64,000 bases of DNA, taken from NCBI RefSeq assembly GCF_011927665.1, contig NZ_JAATJA010000001.1, forward strand, positions 415,019-479,018. The letters are read 5' to 3'. The notes beneath the pieces were generated by a model. The model did no database searches. It worked only from the letters and a program-made list of their open reading frames with translations, and had not been told where the DNA came from. The DNA is from Desulfobaculum xiamenense (GTDB lineage: Bacteria > Desulfobacterota > Desulfovibrionia > Desulfovibrionales > Desulfovibrionaceae). Position numbers and translations under genes: made by a program. Position 1 is the stretch's first letter; the number at the start of each line of letters is the position of its first letter. Of the stretch, positions 18,671 through 27,316 are shown in pieces.

Positions 18671-19045
18671 CTAATTCTTCTCCAGGACGACCACGGCCGA
18701 TGCGATGTCGCGACCGTGGGTCAGGCTGATATGTGTGGTGTTGACGCCGAGGCTTTCGGCCAGTTCGCGAGCGGCCCCAAGCAGTTCCAGCTGCGGCTGG
18801 CCCGAGGGCAGCCGACGGATTTCGATGGTCTGGAAGCCTACGCCCTTCGCTATGCCCGTGCCAAGCGCCTTGGCTGCCGCTTCCTTGGCGGCGAAGCGGG
18901 CGGCGAGGTAGGGGGTTGCGACGGCGGGCATGGCGCTGCGTTCGTTCGGCGTGAGTATGCGGTCGATGAAATGATCGCCATGCCGGGCGACGGCCTGCTC
19001 TATGCGGGCGAGTTCAACGACGTCGAGGCCGAGGCCGATGATCAT
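18671..19045 (-). CDS. acpS: Holo-[acyl-carrier-protein] synthase
   Basis: AcpS transfers 4'-phosphopantetheine from CoA to acyl carrier protein. The 124-residue protein opens with GLGLDVVELARIE and has RFAAKEAAAKALGTG, the magnesium/CoA-binding signature of the short PPTase type, then HISLTHGRDIASAVVV. It lies between pdxJ and nnr, a common neighbourhood for this enzyme. Confidence 0.96.
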   Translation of the reverse strand: MIIGLGLDVVELARIEQAVARHGDHFIDRILTPNERSAMPAVATPYLAARFAAKEAAAKALGTGIAKGVGFQTIEIRRLPSGQPQLELLGAARELAESLGVNTTHISLTHGRDIASAVVVLEKN

Positions 19046-19057
19046 CGATATCGGCCC

Positions 19058-19783
19058 CTAGTCCACAAACGAGTGCACGAGTTCGCACATCTCGCGCACG
19101 GCCTGCGAAATGCCCACATAGGCCGCGCGGGTGATGATGCTGTGGCCGATGGAGTATTCGTTGATGCCGGGAACCTTTGCGAAGGGGCGGATGTTCACGT
19201 AGTCCAGCCCGTGGCCGAGGTTCACTTTCAGGCCGAGGTTCTGCGCGTGGCGGATTCCGGCGAGGATCTTTTCCAGCTCGGCCTTGGCCGAAGCGGGAGT
19301 GTCCGCGTCGGAGTAGTGGCCGGTGTGGATTTCGATGAATTCGGTGCCGATGGTGGCCGCGGCCTCGATCTGCTCGGGATCCGCGTCGATGAACAGGCTG
19401 GAGCGGATGCCCGCCTCGTGGATGGGCTTCAGGAAGGCGCGCAGTTCCTCCACGCGGGAGGCCACGTCCAGACCGCCCTCCGTGGTCAGCTCTTCGCGCT
19501 TTTCGGGAACGAGGCAGGTCATGTCGGGGCGCACGCGCAGGCAGATGCTCTGCATCTCCGGGGTGGCGGCCATTTCGAGGCTCAGCGTCGTCTTGATGGT
19601 GGCCCGCAGCAGGTCGACGTCGCGATCCTGAATGTGGCGGCGATCTTCACGCAGATGGCAGATTATGCATTCGGCACCGGCCAGTTCGGCCAGATGCGCG
19701 GCGGTGACGGGATCGGGTTCCTTGCCCAGACGTGCCTGCCTGAGCGTGGCGATATGATCGACATTGACTGCAAGTGAAGGCAT
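19058..19783 (-). CDS. pdxJ: Pyridoxine 5'-phosphate synthase
   Basis: PdxJ condenses 1-deoxyxylulose 5-phosphate with 3-amino-2-oxopropyl phosphate to form pyridoxine 5'-phosphate in DXP-dependent vitamin B6 synthesis. The 241-residue TIM barrel has [12 protein letters not shown] at the N-terminus, [18 protein letters not shown] and VNLGHGLDY, all diagnostic. It is the first gene of a long minus-strand run and has a candidate promoter about 80 bases upstream. Confidence 0.97.
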   Translation of the reverse strand: MPSLAVNVDHIATLRQARLGKEPDPVTAAHLAELAGAECIICHLREDRRHIQDRDVDLLRATIKTTLSLEMAATPEMQSICLRVRPDMTCLVPEKREELTTEGGLDVASRVEELRAFLKPIHEAGIRSSLFIDADPEQIEAAATIGTEFIEIHTGHYSDADTPASAKAELEKILAGIRHAQNLGLKVNLGHGLDYVNIRPFAKVPGINEYSIGHSIITRAAYVGISQAVREMCELVHSFVD

Positions 19784-19860
19784 TTCCTGTGGTCCTTTTC
19801 GAAAAGTTTCGAGCGCGGGATACGCCGGAAGCCCGGCGACAGGACCCGCTTTGACGAAAT

Positions 19861-19888
19861 TGTCGCCAACACCCGCCGAAAGTCAAGG
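19861..19888 (-). promoter_or_regulatory. Candidate promoter of the pdxJ-acpS-nnr-tsaE-lysC-cimA run
   Basis: On the minus strand TTGACT (19883-19888) and GACAAT (19861-19866) are 16 bases apart. A small CGCCGG/CCGGCG hairpin lies in the leader near 19826-19841. Confidence 0.5.
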
Positions 19889-19951
19889 GAAAGCTTGTGA
19901 TTTCGGGGTAAAGTGGTAGAACAGGCAGGATCGGAGGTCTTCCGGTTCGGC

Positions 19952-19980
19952 TTGACTTGAAGTGGCTCTGGCTGTAGCTT
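19952..19980 (+). promoter_or_regulatory. Candidate promoter of ugd
   Basis: TTGACT (19952-19957) and TAGCTT (19975-19980) are separated by 17 bases. The site lies about 60 bases upstream of the ugd start. Confidence 0.4.
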
Positions 19981-20038
19981 CCCGCCTTTGTTCAGCATTT
20001 TTTGATGAATCGAGAATCGTCCTCAAGAGGTCTAGATA

Positions 20039-21379
20039 ATGAATGTATGCATAGTCGGTACCGGATATGTCGGTTTGGTGAGCGCCGCGTGTTTCGCCGA
20101 GATGGGCAACAACGTGGTGTGCGTCGACGTGAATCCCAAGGTCGTCGAGACGCTGCGTAGCGGCAAGGTTCACATCTACGAGCCGGGCCTTGAGGATATG
20201 GTCCGCCGCAACGCCGCGCAGGGGCGGCTTGTGTTCACCACCAGCCTTGCCGACGGTCTGGAGAAGGCGCGTGTCGTGTTCATTACCGTGGGCACTCCCT
20301 GCCGCGAGGACGGAAGCTGCGATTTGCGCTTCGTGCATCAGGTTGCGCGCGAGATCGGCCAGCACATGAAGGACCCCAAGATCGTCGTGGACAAGTCCAC
20401 CGTTCCGGTCGGCACCGCCGATCAGGTGCGGGCCATCGTGGCCGAGGAGCTTGCGAAGCGCGGCATGGACATCGACTTCGACGTGGTCTCCAACCCCGAG
20501 TTCCTCAAGGAAGGCGACGCCGTCAATGACTTCATGAAGCCCGACCGCGTGGTGCTCGGTACGGACAACGCCGAGTCCGCCGAGGTGATGCGCTCCCTGT
20601 ACGCGCCCTTCGCGCGTAGCCGCGAGAAGCTCATCGTCATGGGCGTGCGCAGCGCGGAGATGACCAAGTACGCCGCCAACTGCATGCTGGCCACCAAGAT
20701 TTCCTTCATCAACGAAATTTCCAACATCTGCGAGAAGGTCGGCGCGGACGTGCGTGACGTGCGCCTCGGCATCGGTTCCGATCACCGCATCGGCTACCAC
20801 TTCATCTACCCCGGCGTCGGCTACGGCGGCTCCTGCTTCCCCAAGGACGTGAAGGCGCTCATCACCACCGCCCTCGAAAGCGGCCACACCCCGAGTCTGC
20901 TTCAGTCCGTGGACGCGGTGAACGACGCCCAGAAGTTCACCGTGGCCCGCAAGATCGAGAACTACTTCGCCGATCAGGGTGGCGTGGAAGGCAAGACGCT
21001 GGCCCTGTGGGGTCTGGCCTTCAAGGCCAACACCGACGACATTCGCGAAGCCCCCTCGCTGGTGACCATCCGTCACCTGACCGAGCGCGGCATGCGCGTG
21101 AAGGCCTTCGACCCGGTCGCCGGTCCCAACACCCGCAAGGCTCTTGAGGGCAACGACCTTGTGGAGATCGTCGACGAGCAGTATGCCGCCCTTGAAGGCG
21201 CCAACGCGCTTGCCGTGGTCACCGAGTGGAACCAGTTCCGCAAGCCCGATTTCGACCGCATCAAGGCCACGTTGAGCGCGCCCATCGTTTTCGACGGACG
21301 CAATCTGTACTCCCCCGAGGAGATGGCGGCCTCCGGCTTCGCCTACTTCAGCGTGGGGCGGCAGGCGAAGAAGGCCTGA
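20039..21379 (+). CDS. ugd: UDP-glucose 6-dehydrogenase
   Basis: Ugd oxidises UDP-glucose twice with NAD+ to UDP-glucuronate for polysaccharide synthesis. The 446-residue protein has the NAD motif GTGYVGLVSAACFAE at the N-terminus, KSTVPVGTAD, NPEFLKEGDAV and the catalytic cysteine motif GVGYGGSCFPKDV, then a C-terminal UDP-binding domain with LWGLAFKANTDDIREAPS. The ATG follows AAGAGGT. It stands alone between a candidate promoter and a strong terminator. Confidence 0.97.
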   Translation: MNVCIVGTGYVGLVSAACFAEMGNNVVCVDVNPKVVETLRSGKVHIYEPGLEDMVRRNAAQGRLVFTTSLADGLEKARVVFITVGTPCREDGSCDLRFVHQVAREIGQHMKDPKIVVDKSTVPVGTADQVRAIVAEELAKRGMDIDFDVVSNPEFLKEGDAVNDFMKPDRVVLGTDNAESAEVMRSLYAPFARSREKLIVMGVRSAEMTKYAANCMLATKISFINEISNICEKVGADVRDVRLGIGSDHRIGYHFIYPGVGYGGSCFPKDVKALITTALESGHTPSLLQSVDAVNDAQKFTVARKIENYFADQGGVEGKTLALWGLAFKANTDDIREAPSLVTIRHLTERGMRVKAFDPVAGPNTRKALEGNDLVEIVDEQYAALEGANALAVVTEWNQFRKPDFDRIKATLSAPIVFDGRNLYSPEEMAASGFAYFSVGRQAKKA

Positions 21380-21419
21380 TTCCCGGCGCGAGAGGCGTCT
21401 GACCCGTTTTTGAAATGAC

Positions 21420-21447
21420 AAGGCCCCGGCATATGCCGGGGCCTTTT
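21420..21447 (+). terminator. Rho-independent terminator of ugd
   Basis: AAGGCCCCGGC and its inverse GCCGGGGCCTT flank a tiny AT loop and are followed by TTTTGCGTTT. Confidence 0.88.
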
Positions 21448-21525
21448 GCGTTTGGGCGCTGAAGTGTGCGGAGACTTTTGTGGAGAGAGCGGGGTGAGTG
21501 CAGGGTCGCGGCCGCGCATTCGACG

Positions 21526-21560
21526 CAAAAAGAAAGCCCCCGCGTGTGCGGGGGCCGAAA
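21526..21560 (-). terminator. Rho-independent terminator of the 73-residue gene
   Basis: On the minus strand GGCCCCCGC and GCGGGGGC form a stem with a short loop, followed by TTTCTTTTT. Confidence 0.85.
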
Positions 21561-21587
21561 AGTGTCTGGCGAGTGGCGGAAGAGGGA

Positions 21588-21809
21588 TCAGCCGACGGTA
21601 GTGGTCCGTTTGCATGTCCTGTACTGGAGCTCCTTGAGGATGATTCGCTCGTACTCAAGGTGTGCCCCGGCTCCCGCATCGAATTCGTCCTGAAGGAATT
21701 TCTCAAGATATTGCGCCTCTTCCCAGAAGTCGAGAAGCTCCTCGTCGCGCAAGGTCTTGATCTGGTCCTCCAATGTGTAGTTGGCCGTATGCGGTGCGAA
21801 CTGTGCCAT
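21588..21809 (-). CDS. Small conserved-looking hypothetical protein
   Basis: The 73-residue acidic protein starts MAQFAPHTANY and is mainly helical, with LEDQIKTLRDEELLDFWEEAQYL and a Cys in the basic tail KRTTTVG. It is judged real because it has AAGGAGG 11 bases before the ATG, its own strong terminator and a divergent promoter region shared with cheW. No family is recognised and no function can be assigned. Confidence 0.7.
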   Translation of the reverse strand: MAQFAPHTANYTLEDQIKTLRDEELLDFWEEAQYLEKFLQDEFDAGAGAHLEYERIILKELQYRTCKRTTTVG

Positions 21810-22004
21810 GCGGGGGTCGTCCTCCTTTTATGGTGGCATCAGAGGGAAGTCCCCTCGTCAATTTCGCGGTACGATAATGAACCAGCCGCCCGAGTGCAAC
21901 AGATTTTCATGACAAAAAAGGCAAGTCATGCCGCGTGATTGCTATGTTCCCCACTGTAAGTGTGCGGACTTCGATGTGAAAATGCAGAGGAGCCGTTTCT
22001 GTTG

Positions 22005-22030
22005 CCTTATGGGCAAATAAGGATTATTTG
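22005..22030. repeat. Two overlapping short dyads upstream of cheW
   Basis: CCTTAT (22005-22010) pairs with ATAAGG (22017-22022), while CAAATA (22014-22019) pairs with TATTTG (22025-22030). The dyads share bases, so only one hairpin can form at a time. They lie 75-100 bases before the cheW ATG, in the 295-base divergent gap, and could be an operator or leader. Confidence 0.4.
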
Positions 22031-22104
22031 TTGTCCATTGGCGGAATGATTGGCGATGCCCTGCAAGGTGTCGTTCACGCTCATTCACACCACAGGAGAA
22101 TCCA

Positions 22105-22581
22105 ATGGCCGAGACCCAGAAGAAGCAGGATGCCGAACTCATGCAGCTGGTGACATTCAGCATCGGCGAAGAAGAGTTCGGTGTCGACATTCTCAAGGTG
22201 CAGGAAATCATCCGCACCATGGAGATCACGAAGGTGCCCAAGGCTCCCATGTTTGTGGAGGGCGTGATCAACCTTCGTGGCAACGTCATTCCCATCATCG
22301 ACTTGCGCAGGCGCTTTGGCTTGCAGACACGCGAGCACGACAAGCATACACGGATCATCGTTATCGAAATCAACAACATGATCGTTGGTTTCATCGTCGA
22401 TTCCGTGTCCGAGGTGCTCAGAATTCCTTCGAACACGGTCGAGCCGCCGCCGCCGGTCGTTTCGGGCCTTGAGTCCGAATACATCAGCGGCGTGGGCAAG
22501 CTTGAAGACAGGCTGCTCATCCTCCTCGATCTCGACCGCCTGCTCTCCAACGAAGAGCAGAACGTCCTGTCGCAGGTCTAG
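22105..22581 (+). CDS. cheW: CheW-type chemotaxis adaptor
   Basis: CheW bridges chemoreceptors and the CheA kinase. The 158-residue protein is one CheW domain, with LVTFSIGEEEFGVDILKVQE, the VEGVINLRGNVIPIIDLR signature near residues 50-68, and VDSVSEVLRIP. GGAG lies seven bases before the ATG. It is a lone gene with its own terminator and no other chemotaxis genes around, so it may serve a dispersed receptor array. Confidence 0.93.
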   Translation: MAETQKKQDAELMQLVTFSIGEEEFGVDILKVQEIIRTMEITKVPKAPMFVEGVINLRGNVIPIIDLRRRFGLQTREHDKHTRIIVIEINNMIVGFIVDSVSEVLRIPSNTVEPPPPVVSGLESEYISGVGKLEDRLLILLDLDRLLSNEEQNVLSQV

Positions 22582-22630
22582 CGGTATTGCTCCGCTGACT
22601 GTTGCGGTACGCCGCCTGAACGGGCATGAT

Positions 22631-22668
22631 GGCCGCCGTTGCGCATCCGTGCGTACGGCGGCCTTTTG
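22631..22668 (+). terminator. Rho-independent terminator of cheW
   Basis: GGCCGCCGT at 22631 pairs with ACGGCGGCC, extended by an inner CGCA/TGCG stem, and is followed by TTTT. Confidence 0.8.
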
Positions 22669-22708
22669 ACGTGTGATTTCCCGGAACCAAACAAGGAACG
22701 GAAACAAG

Positions 22709-25700
22709 TTGATCTTTCCCGCTGAATTGAGGGAGTTCGCCCTCGACGGACGGTCCGCCGGGGCCGACGGACTCCCGCTGTCCCGCCGCGTGTACAAGTC
22801 CGGCCCCGGAACGCAGGCGGCCATTGCCGCCGGGCTGCTTTCCCGCGGTCAGAGCGTCGTGATGGTCGTGCCCGGTGCCCGCGAACTGGTGCAGATGCAG
22901 GCGCTTCTGGGGCTTCTGACCCATGGCTCCGGTCCCTTCGGCGGTTCGCGCTGGATCGCCTTTCCTCCGTACCCCGCCAAGTCCACGGACCCCGGCCGCT
23001 GGGCCAACCGTTGGGCCGCGCTGTATTCCCTCGCCACAGGCGACGGGCCGCGCGGCGTGCTCATCACCGTGGACAATCTTTTGCCGAAGTGGCCGCCGCG
23101 GCGCATCCTGACCTCGTGTCACCTCACGCTGACCAAGGGCGAGGAGGTGCTTTCCGAGGTGCTTCTGGAGCAGTGCGCCAGCTGGGGCTATGAGCGGACC
23201 GCCATGGTCACCCGCCCCGGCGAGATGGCCATGCGCGGCGACATTCTCGATATTTTCGCGCCCGGCTATCCCCGCCCTCTGCGTTTCGAATTCTTTGGCG
23301 ACACCCTCGACGACATCCGGCTGTTTGATCCCGTGAGTCAGCGCTCCAGCGACGACCTCGCCGAAGCGGTGCTTCTGCCCGCGTCGCCCGCCGTGCTGAC
23401 CGAGGACGAATGCCGGGCCGCCCGCGCCCGCTGGGAGCGCCTGCGCGGCATCGGCGAGTTGGACCGCGCCGCCGAACAGCATTTCCTGCGCCTGCTCGAC
23501 GAGGGCAAGGGCTCCATCCGTCCCGGAATGTTCTACGACGACGCGGCCACCCTCGACGAATGGCTTCCGCGCGACGCGGCATGGGTGCTGTGCGGTGCGG
23601 GCCGTCTGCGAACCCGGTTGGAAGAGGTCGAGTGGGAGTGGACCGAGGCGCTCGACGAGGAAGCCGAGCGTCAGGGCTGGCGGCGTCCGCGCAACGTGCT
23701 GGTGCAGAAGGCCGAAACGGCGCGCCGCGCGTGGCAGGAGCGTCCGCAGATACATTTCGAGGACCTCACCATCGGCGAGAAGCGCGACGGCGTGGACCTG
23801 CCGGAAAAAAGCTACACGGCCTTCGAGGAACTGTTCTGGAAGCCGGAGGATCGCAACCGGCCGTGGCAGGCGCTCATGGCCGCGCTCAAGGTCTGGGCGC
23901 GGGAGCGTCCGCAGGTGGTGCTGTCCTTCCGCACGGCCCAGTCGCGCAAGAAATTTCTGGCCCTTGCCGAGCAGGACGGCGTGCATCCTTCATTGGAATA
24001 TGTCGCCGATGCGCGGGGGCTGTTCGCGCTTGTCTCGCCATTTAGGCAGGGTATCGAGCTTGGATGGTGCGGTGCGCTCCTCCTTGGCGAGGACGTCATC
24101 CAGCCCACTCGCGAGCGGGCCGTTTTGCCCGGTGCGGGCGATTTCAAGGGCCTTTCGACCTACGAGGACCTTGCCGAGGACGACCTGCTCGTGCATCGCG
24201 AGTGGGGCCTTGGGCGCTTTGGTGGCCTGCATCGCCTGAACCTTGGCAATGTGAACAACGACTACCTTCTGCTGTTTTACGCCGGTGACGACAAGCTCTA
24301 TCTGCCCGTGGACCGTCTGGACGTGATCCAGCGTTACAAGGGACCGGAAGGGGCGACGCCCGCCCTCGACAAGCTGGGCGGAACGGGCTGGGCCAGAGCC
24401 AAGGACCGCGCCCGCACCGCCATCGAGAAGATCGCGCGGGAACTCGTGGAGATGTACGCGTGGCGCAAGGTGGCCAAGGGCCGCGCCTATACGCCGGTGG
24501 ACGACATGTACACGGAGTTCGAGGCATCCTTCGGCTTCGAGGAGACGCCCGATCAGGAAACCGCCATTCGCGACGTATTGGAGGACATGGAGCGCCCCGA
24601 ACCGATGGACCGCCTCGTCTGCGGCGACGTGGGTTTCGGCAAGACCGAGATCGCCATGCGTGCGGCGTTTCGCGCCGCGCTGGACGGGCGACAGGTGGCC
24701 ATTCTGTGTCCGACCACGGTGCTGGCCGAGCAGCACTACCAGAATTTCAAGCGGCGCATGGAGGGATTTCCCGTCACTGTCGGCCTCTTGAGCCGTTTCG
24801 TGCCCAAGCCCCGCCAGAAGACAGTGCTCGCGGCGGCGGCGCGCGCCGAGATCGACATCCTCATTGGTACGCATCGGCTGCTGTCCGAGGACGTGCACCT
24901 GCCGAATCTCGGGTTGCTCGTGCTTGACGAGGAACAGCGCTTCGGCGTGAAGCACAAGGAACGTCTCAAGCAGATGCGCAAGGAGATTGACGTCCTCGCG
25001 CTGACGGCGACGCCCATTCCGCGCACGTTGCAACTGTCCATCTCGGGCATCCGCAGCTTGAGCGTCATGGAGACGCCGCCGGTGGACCGCAAGCCCGTGC
25101 AGACGTCCATCCTCGAACGCGAGCAGGGCGTTTTGCGGACCATTGTCCGGCGCGAATTGGAACGCAAGGGACAGGTTTTCTGGGTTCACAACCGCGTGAG
25201 CAGCCTGCCCCGCGTGGTGGAGTATGTGCAGCAGCTTGTGCCCGAGGCGCGCGTGGGCATGGCCCACGGCCAGATGCGCGAGCGGGAGCTGGAGGACACC
25301 ATCCACGGCTTCTGGCACGGCGAGATTGACGTGCTGGTGTGCACGGCCATTGTCGAGTCGGGTCTCGATTTCCCCCGCGCCAATACGCTGGTGGTCGATC
25401 AGGCGCAGCTTTTCGGTCTCGGCCAGCTCTATCAGTTGCGCGGCCGTGTGGGCCGCAGTTCCACGCAGGCCTATGCCTATTTCGTGGTCCCGTCGTTGGA
25501 CAGGCTCCCCGAGAAGACGCGCAAGCGGCTTCAGGTCATTCTGGATATGGACTACCTCGGCGCTGGCTTCCAGATCGCCATGGAGGATCTGCGTCTGCGC
25601 GGCGCGGGCAACATCCTCGGCGAGGTGCAGTCCGGCAGTATGGCCAAGGTGGGCCTCGACATGTTCCTTGAGATGCTGGAGGAGGAAATCCGCAGCCTCA

Positions 25701-26182
25701 AGGGTGAGGAACTGCGGCGCGACACCAGCCCCGAACTGAACATCCTCTTCGAGGCGCATATCCCCGAGGACTACATGCCCGACGCGCGCGAGCGCCTGCG
25801 CTACTACAAGGCGCTGTCCACGGCGGCGTCCGACAGGGCGCTGGAGGAGCTTTCCGGCGAGATTCGCGACCGCTTCGGCGCGATACCTCTGCAACTCTCG
25901 CAGTTTCTCGCCGTGCTCCGGCTCAAGCGTCTGCTTGGGCGGTTGCAGGTGGTGCGCGCTGATCTCTTCGAGGGGCGCATCGTGCTGTCATTCGCCGAGA
26001 ATGCGACGGCCGTCGATCCGGAACGCATTGTCGGCTGGTTGCAGCAGCATCCTTCCGTCGCCCGCATGATGCCGCCAGCAAAGCTCGAACTGCGCGTCTC
26101 TGCCGAGGGCGGAGTGTGCGCTGCCATTGATGCCATCGAAAGGGAATTGACCGCGCTTCTGCCTGCGGATAAGACTGCATGA
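22709..26182 (+). CDS. mfd: Transcription-repair coupling factor
   Basis: Mfd removes RNA polymerase stalled at lesions and recruits UvrA. The roughly 1157-residue protein has the UvrB-homology module at the N-terminus (FPPYPAKSTDPGR, GEMAMRGDILDIFAPG), the RNA polymerase interaction domain around ERAVLPGAGDFKGL, then RecG-like helicase motifs. Walker A is GDVGFGKTE near residue 638, motif II DEEQ is near 739, and RGRVGRSSTQAYAYF follows. A C-terminal TRCF domain completes it. The start is taken as TTG 22709, five bases after GGAA; an in-frame GTG at 22673 is the alternative. Downstream it overlaps or abuts the lipoprotein gene. Confidence 0.96.
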   Translation: MIFPAELREFALDGRSAGADGLPLSRRVYKSGPGTQAAIAAGLLSRGQSVVMVVPGARELVQMQALLGLLTHGSGPFGGSRWIAFPPYPAKSTDPGRWANRWAALYSLATGDGPRGVLITVDNLLPKWPPRRILTSCHLTLTKGEEVLSEVLLEQCASWGYERTAMVTRPGEMAMRGDILDIFAPGYPRPLRFEFFGDTLDDIRLFDPVSQRSSDDLAEAVLLPASPAVLTEDECRAARARWERLRGIGELDRAAEQHFLRLLDEGKGSIRPGMFYDDAATLDEWLPRDAAWVLCGAGRLRTRLEEVEWEWTEALDEEAERQGWRRPRNVLVQKAETARRAWQERPQIHFEDLTIGEKRDGVDLPEKSYTAFEELFWKPEDRNRPWQALMAALKVWARERPQVVLSFRTAQSRKKFLALAEQDGVHPSLEYVADARGLFALVSPFRQGIELGWCGALLLGEDVIQPTRERAVLPGAGDFKGLSTYEDLAEDDLLVHREWGLGRFGGLHRLNLGNVNNDYLLLFYAGDDKLYLPVDRLDVIQRYKGPEGATPALDKLGGTGWARAKDRARTAIEKIARELVEMYAWRKVAKGRAYTPVDDMYTEFEASFGFEETPDQETAIRDVLEDMERPEPMDRLVCGDVGFGKTEIAMRAAFRAALDGRQVAILCPTTVLAEQHYQNFKRRMEGFPVTVGLLSRFVPKPRQKTVLAAAARAEIDILIGTHRLLSEDVHLPNLGLLVLDEEQRFGVKHKERLKQMRKEIDVLALTATPIPRTLQLSISGIRSLSVMETPPVDRKPVQTSILEREQGVLRTIVRRELERKGQVFWVHNRVSSLPRVVEYVQQLVPEARVGMAHGQMRERELEDTIHGFWHGEIDVLVCTAIVESGLDFPRANTLVVDQAQLFGLGQLYQLRGRVGRSSTQAYAYFVVPSLDRLPEKTRKRLQVILDMDYLGAGFQIAMEDLRLRGAGNILGEVQSGSMAKVGLDMFLEMLEEEIRSLKGEELRRDTSPELNILFEAHIPEDYMPDARERLRYYKALSTAASDRALEELSGEIRDRFGAIPLQLSQFLAVLRLKRLLGRLQVVRADLFEGRIVLSFAENATAVDPERIVGWLQQHPSVARMMPPAKLELRVSAEGGVCAAIDAIERELTALLPADKTA

Positions 26183-26211
26183 CATCGTCGAAACGTAACG
26201 GATTTCAATCA

Positions 26212-27186
26212 ATGAACAAAAGATATCTTTCCGCGATTATCGCGCTGTTTCTCTGTCTGCAGCTTGGCGCATGTGGTGGCAATGCCGAGGAGGATGGAGT
26301 CGTCGCGCGCGTCAATGGTCGGCCTATCACGTTGGACAGGCTGGAGCTGAAGTACGACTTCATGCATCTGGACTCGTCCTTCGACGCGTCGCCCACCGTG
26401 GCGGGGCTGAAGAACGATTACGGTCGGCTTCTGGGCGACCTCATCGTGCAGGAACTGGTGGAGCAGGAGCTTGAAAAGCGCGGTCTCTCCGTGACGTCCG
26501 AGGAGCTTACCGCTGCCGAGGACGAAGTCCGCGCGGACTACCCCGGCGATACCTTCGAGCAGGTGCTGGTGGAGGAGTACATCGACATCCGCTACTGGCG
26601 TCAGGAACTGCGCGCCCGGCTGGGCATCGAGAAGTTCTTCGGTGAGGTGCTGCGCCCGCGTATCACCATCGGCTACGAGGAGGCCGAGGCCTACTACAAG
26701 GACCACATCAACGAATTCTATCTGCCGCCCCGCCTGCATATCCACCTTGTGAGCGGCCCCAGCCGCGACGCCGTGCAGTCCGCCGTGGACCTTTACCGCA
26801 AGGAGGGGAACGTGGAGGCCATCGCTGGCAAGTTTGAGCAGGTGGTCGTGCGCGAATTGCGCGTGCGCGAGGATCGGCTGACCATCGCGTGGAAGAACGC
26901 CCTCAAGAATCTCGCCCCCGGGCAGACGACCCCCGTCATGACCGGAGAGGCGGATTTCCAGAGTATTATCTTCATGGAGCGCAGCCCGGCCAAGGTGCTT
27001 GATCCGTCCCGCGCCTATCCCGTTGTGGAGAAGGTGCTGGTGGAGCGCAAGCTGCGTGAGGCCTTCGACGCATGGCTCGACGACGCGCTGGCGCATGCCA
27101 CGGTTCAGGTCAGCCCGCTCTTGCGCCCAGCCGATGAGGATGGCGCGCCGGCGGAGGAAGAGCCTGCCGAACCCGTTGCCCGGTAA
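26212..27186 (+). CDS. Peptidyl-prolyl isomerase-like lipoprotein (SurA/PpiC N-terminal domain)
   Basis: The N-terminus MNKRYLSAIIALFLCL ending in LGAC is a lipoprotein signal peptide with Cys21 as the lipidated residue. Next is a SurA N-like helical domain (VVARVNGRPITLDRLELKYD onward) and a weak, degenerate PpiC-like region near residues 170-265. The end is acidic and Pro-rich. It is probably a periplasmic chaperone for outer-membrane proteins. An upstream in-frame ATG at 26179 overlaps the mfd stop (ATGA) and is an alternative start; the signal-peptide layout favours 26212. It is followed by surA. Confidence 0.8.
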   Translation: MNKRYLSAIIALFLCLQLGACGGNAEEDGVVARVNGRPITLDRLELKYDFMHLDSSFDASPTVAGLKNDYGRLLGDLIVQELVEQELEKRGLSVTSEELTAAEDEVRADYPGDTFEQVLVEEYIDIRYWRQELRARLGIEKFFGEVLRPRITIGYEEAEAYYKDHINEFYLPPRLHIHLVSGPSRDAVQSAVDLYRKEGNVEAIAGKFEQVVVRELRVREDRLTIAWKNALKNLAPGQTTPVMTGEADFQSIIFMERSPAKVLDPSRAYPVVEKVLVERKLREAFDAWLDDALAHATVQVSPLLRPADEDGAPAEEEPAEPVAR

Positions 27187-27316
27187 GCGTATCCCGCCGT
27201 CGTTGCATAATGGTGCAAAAGCTATTAACGAGAAGCACGGCGCGCAGGGCGTGCCGTCCATCCGACAACAGCCCCCGGCCCGGTCCGGTCCGGAAATTCA
27301 TCCCCCGGAGGAACAC

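Noticed and set aside
17066-19777. 903-codon open frame on the plus strand opposite nnr, acpS and pdxJ
   Set aside because: It is antisense to three clear genes; long shadow frames are expected in GC-rich DNA with strong third-position bias, and the translation shows no family features.
22030-22070. Possible sigma-54 promoter before cheW (TGGC with a later TGC)
   Set aside because: The GG and GC elements are one base off the required spacing, or the -12 box reads GG instead of GC.
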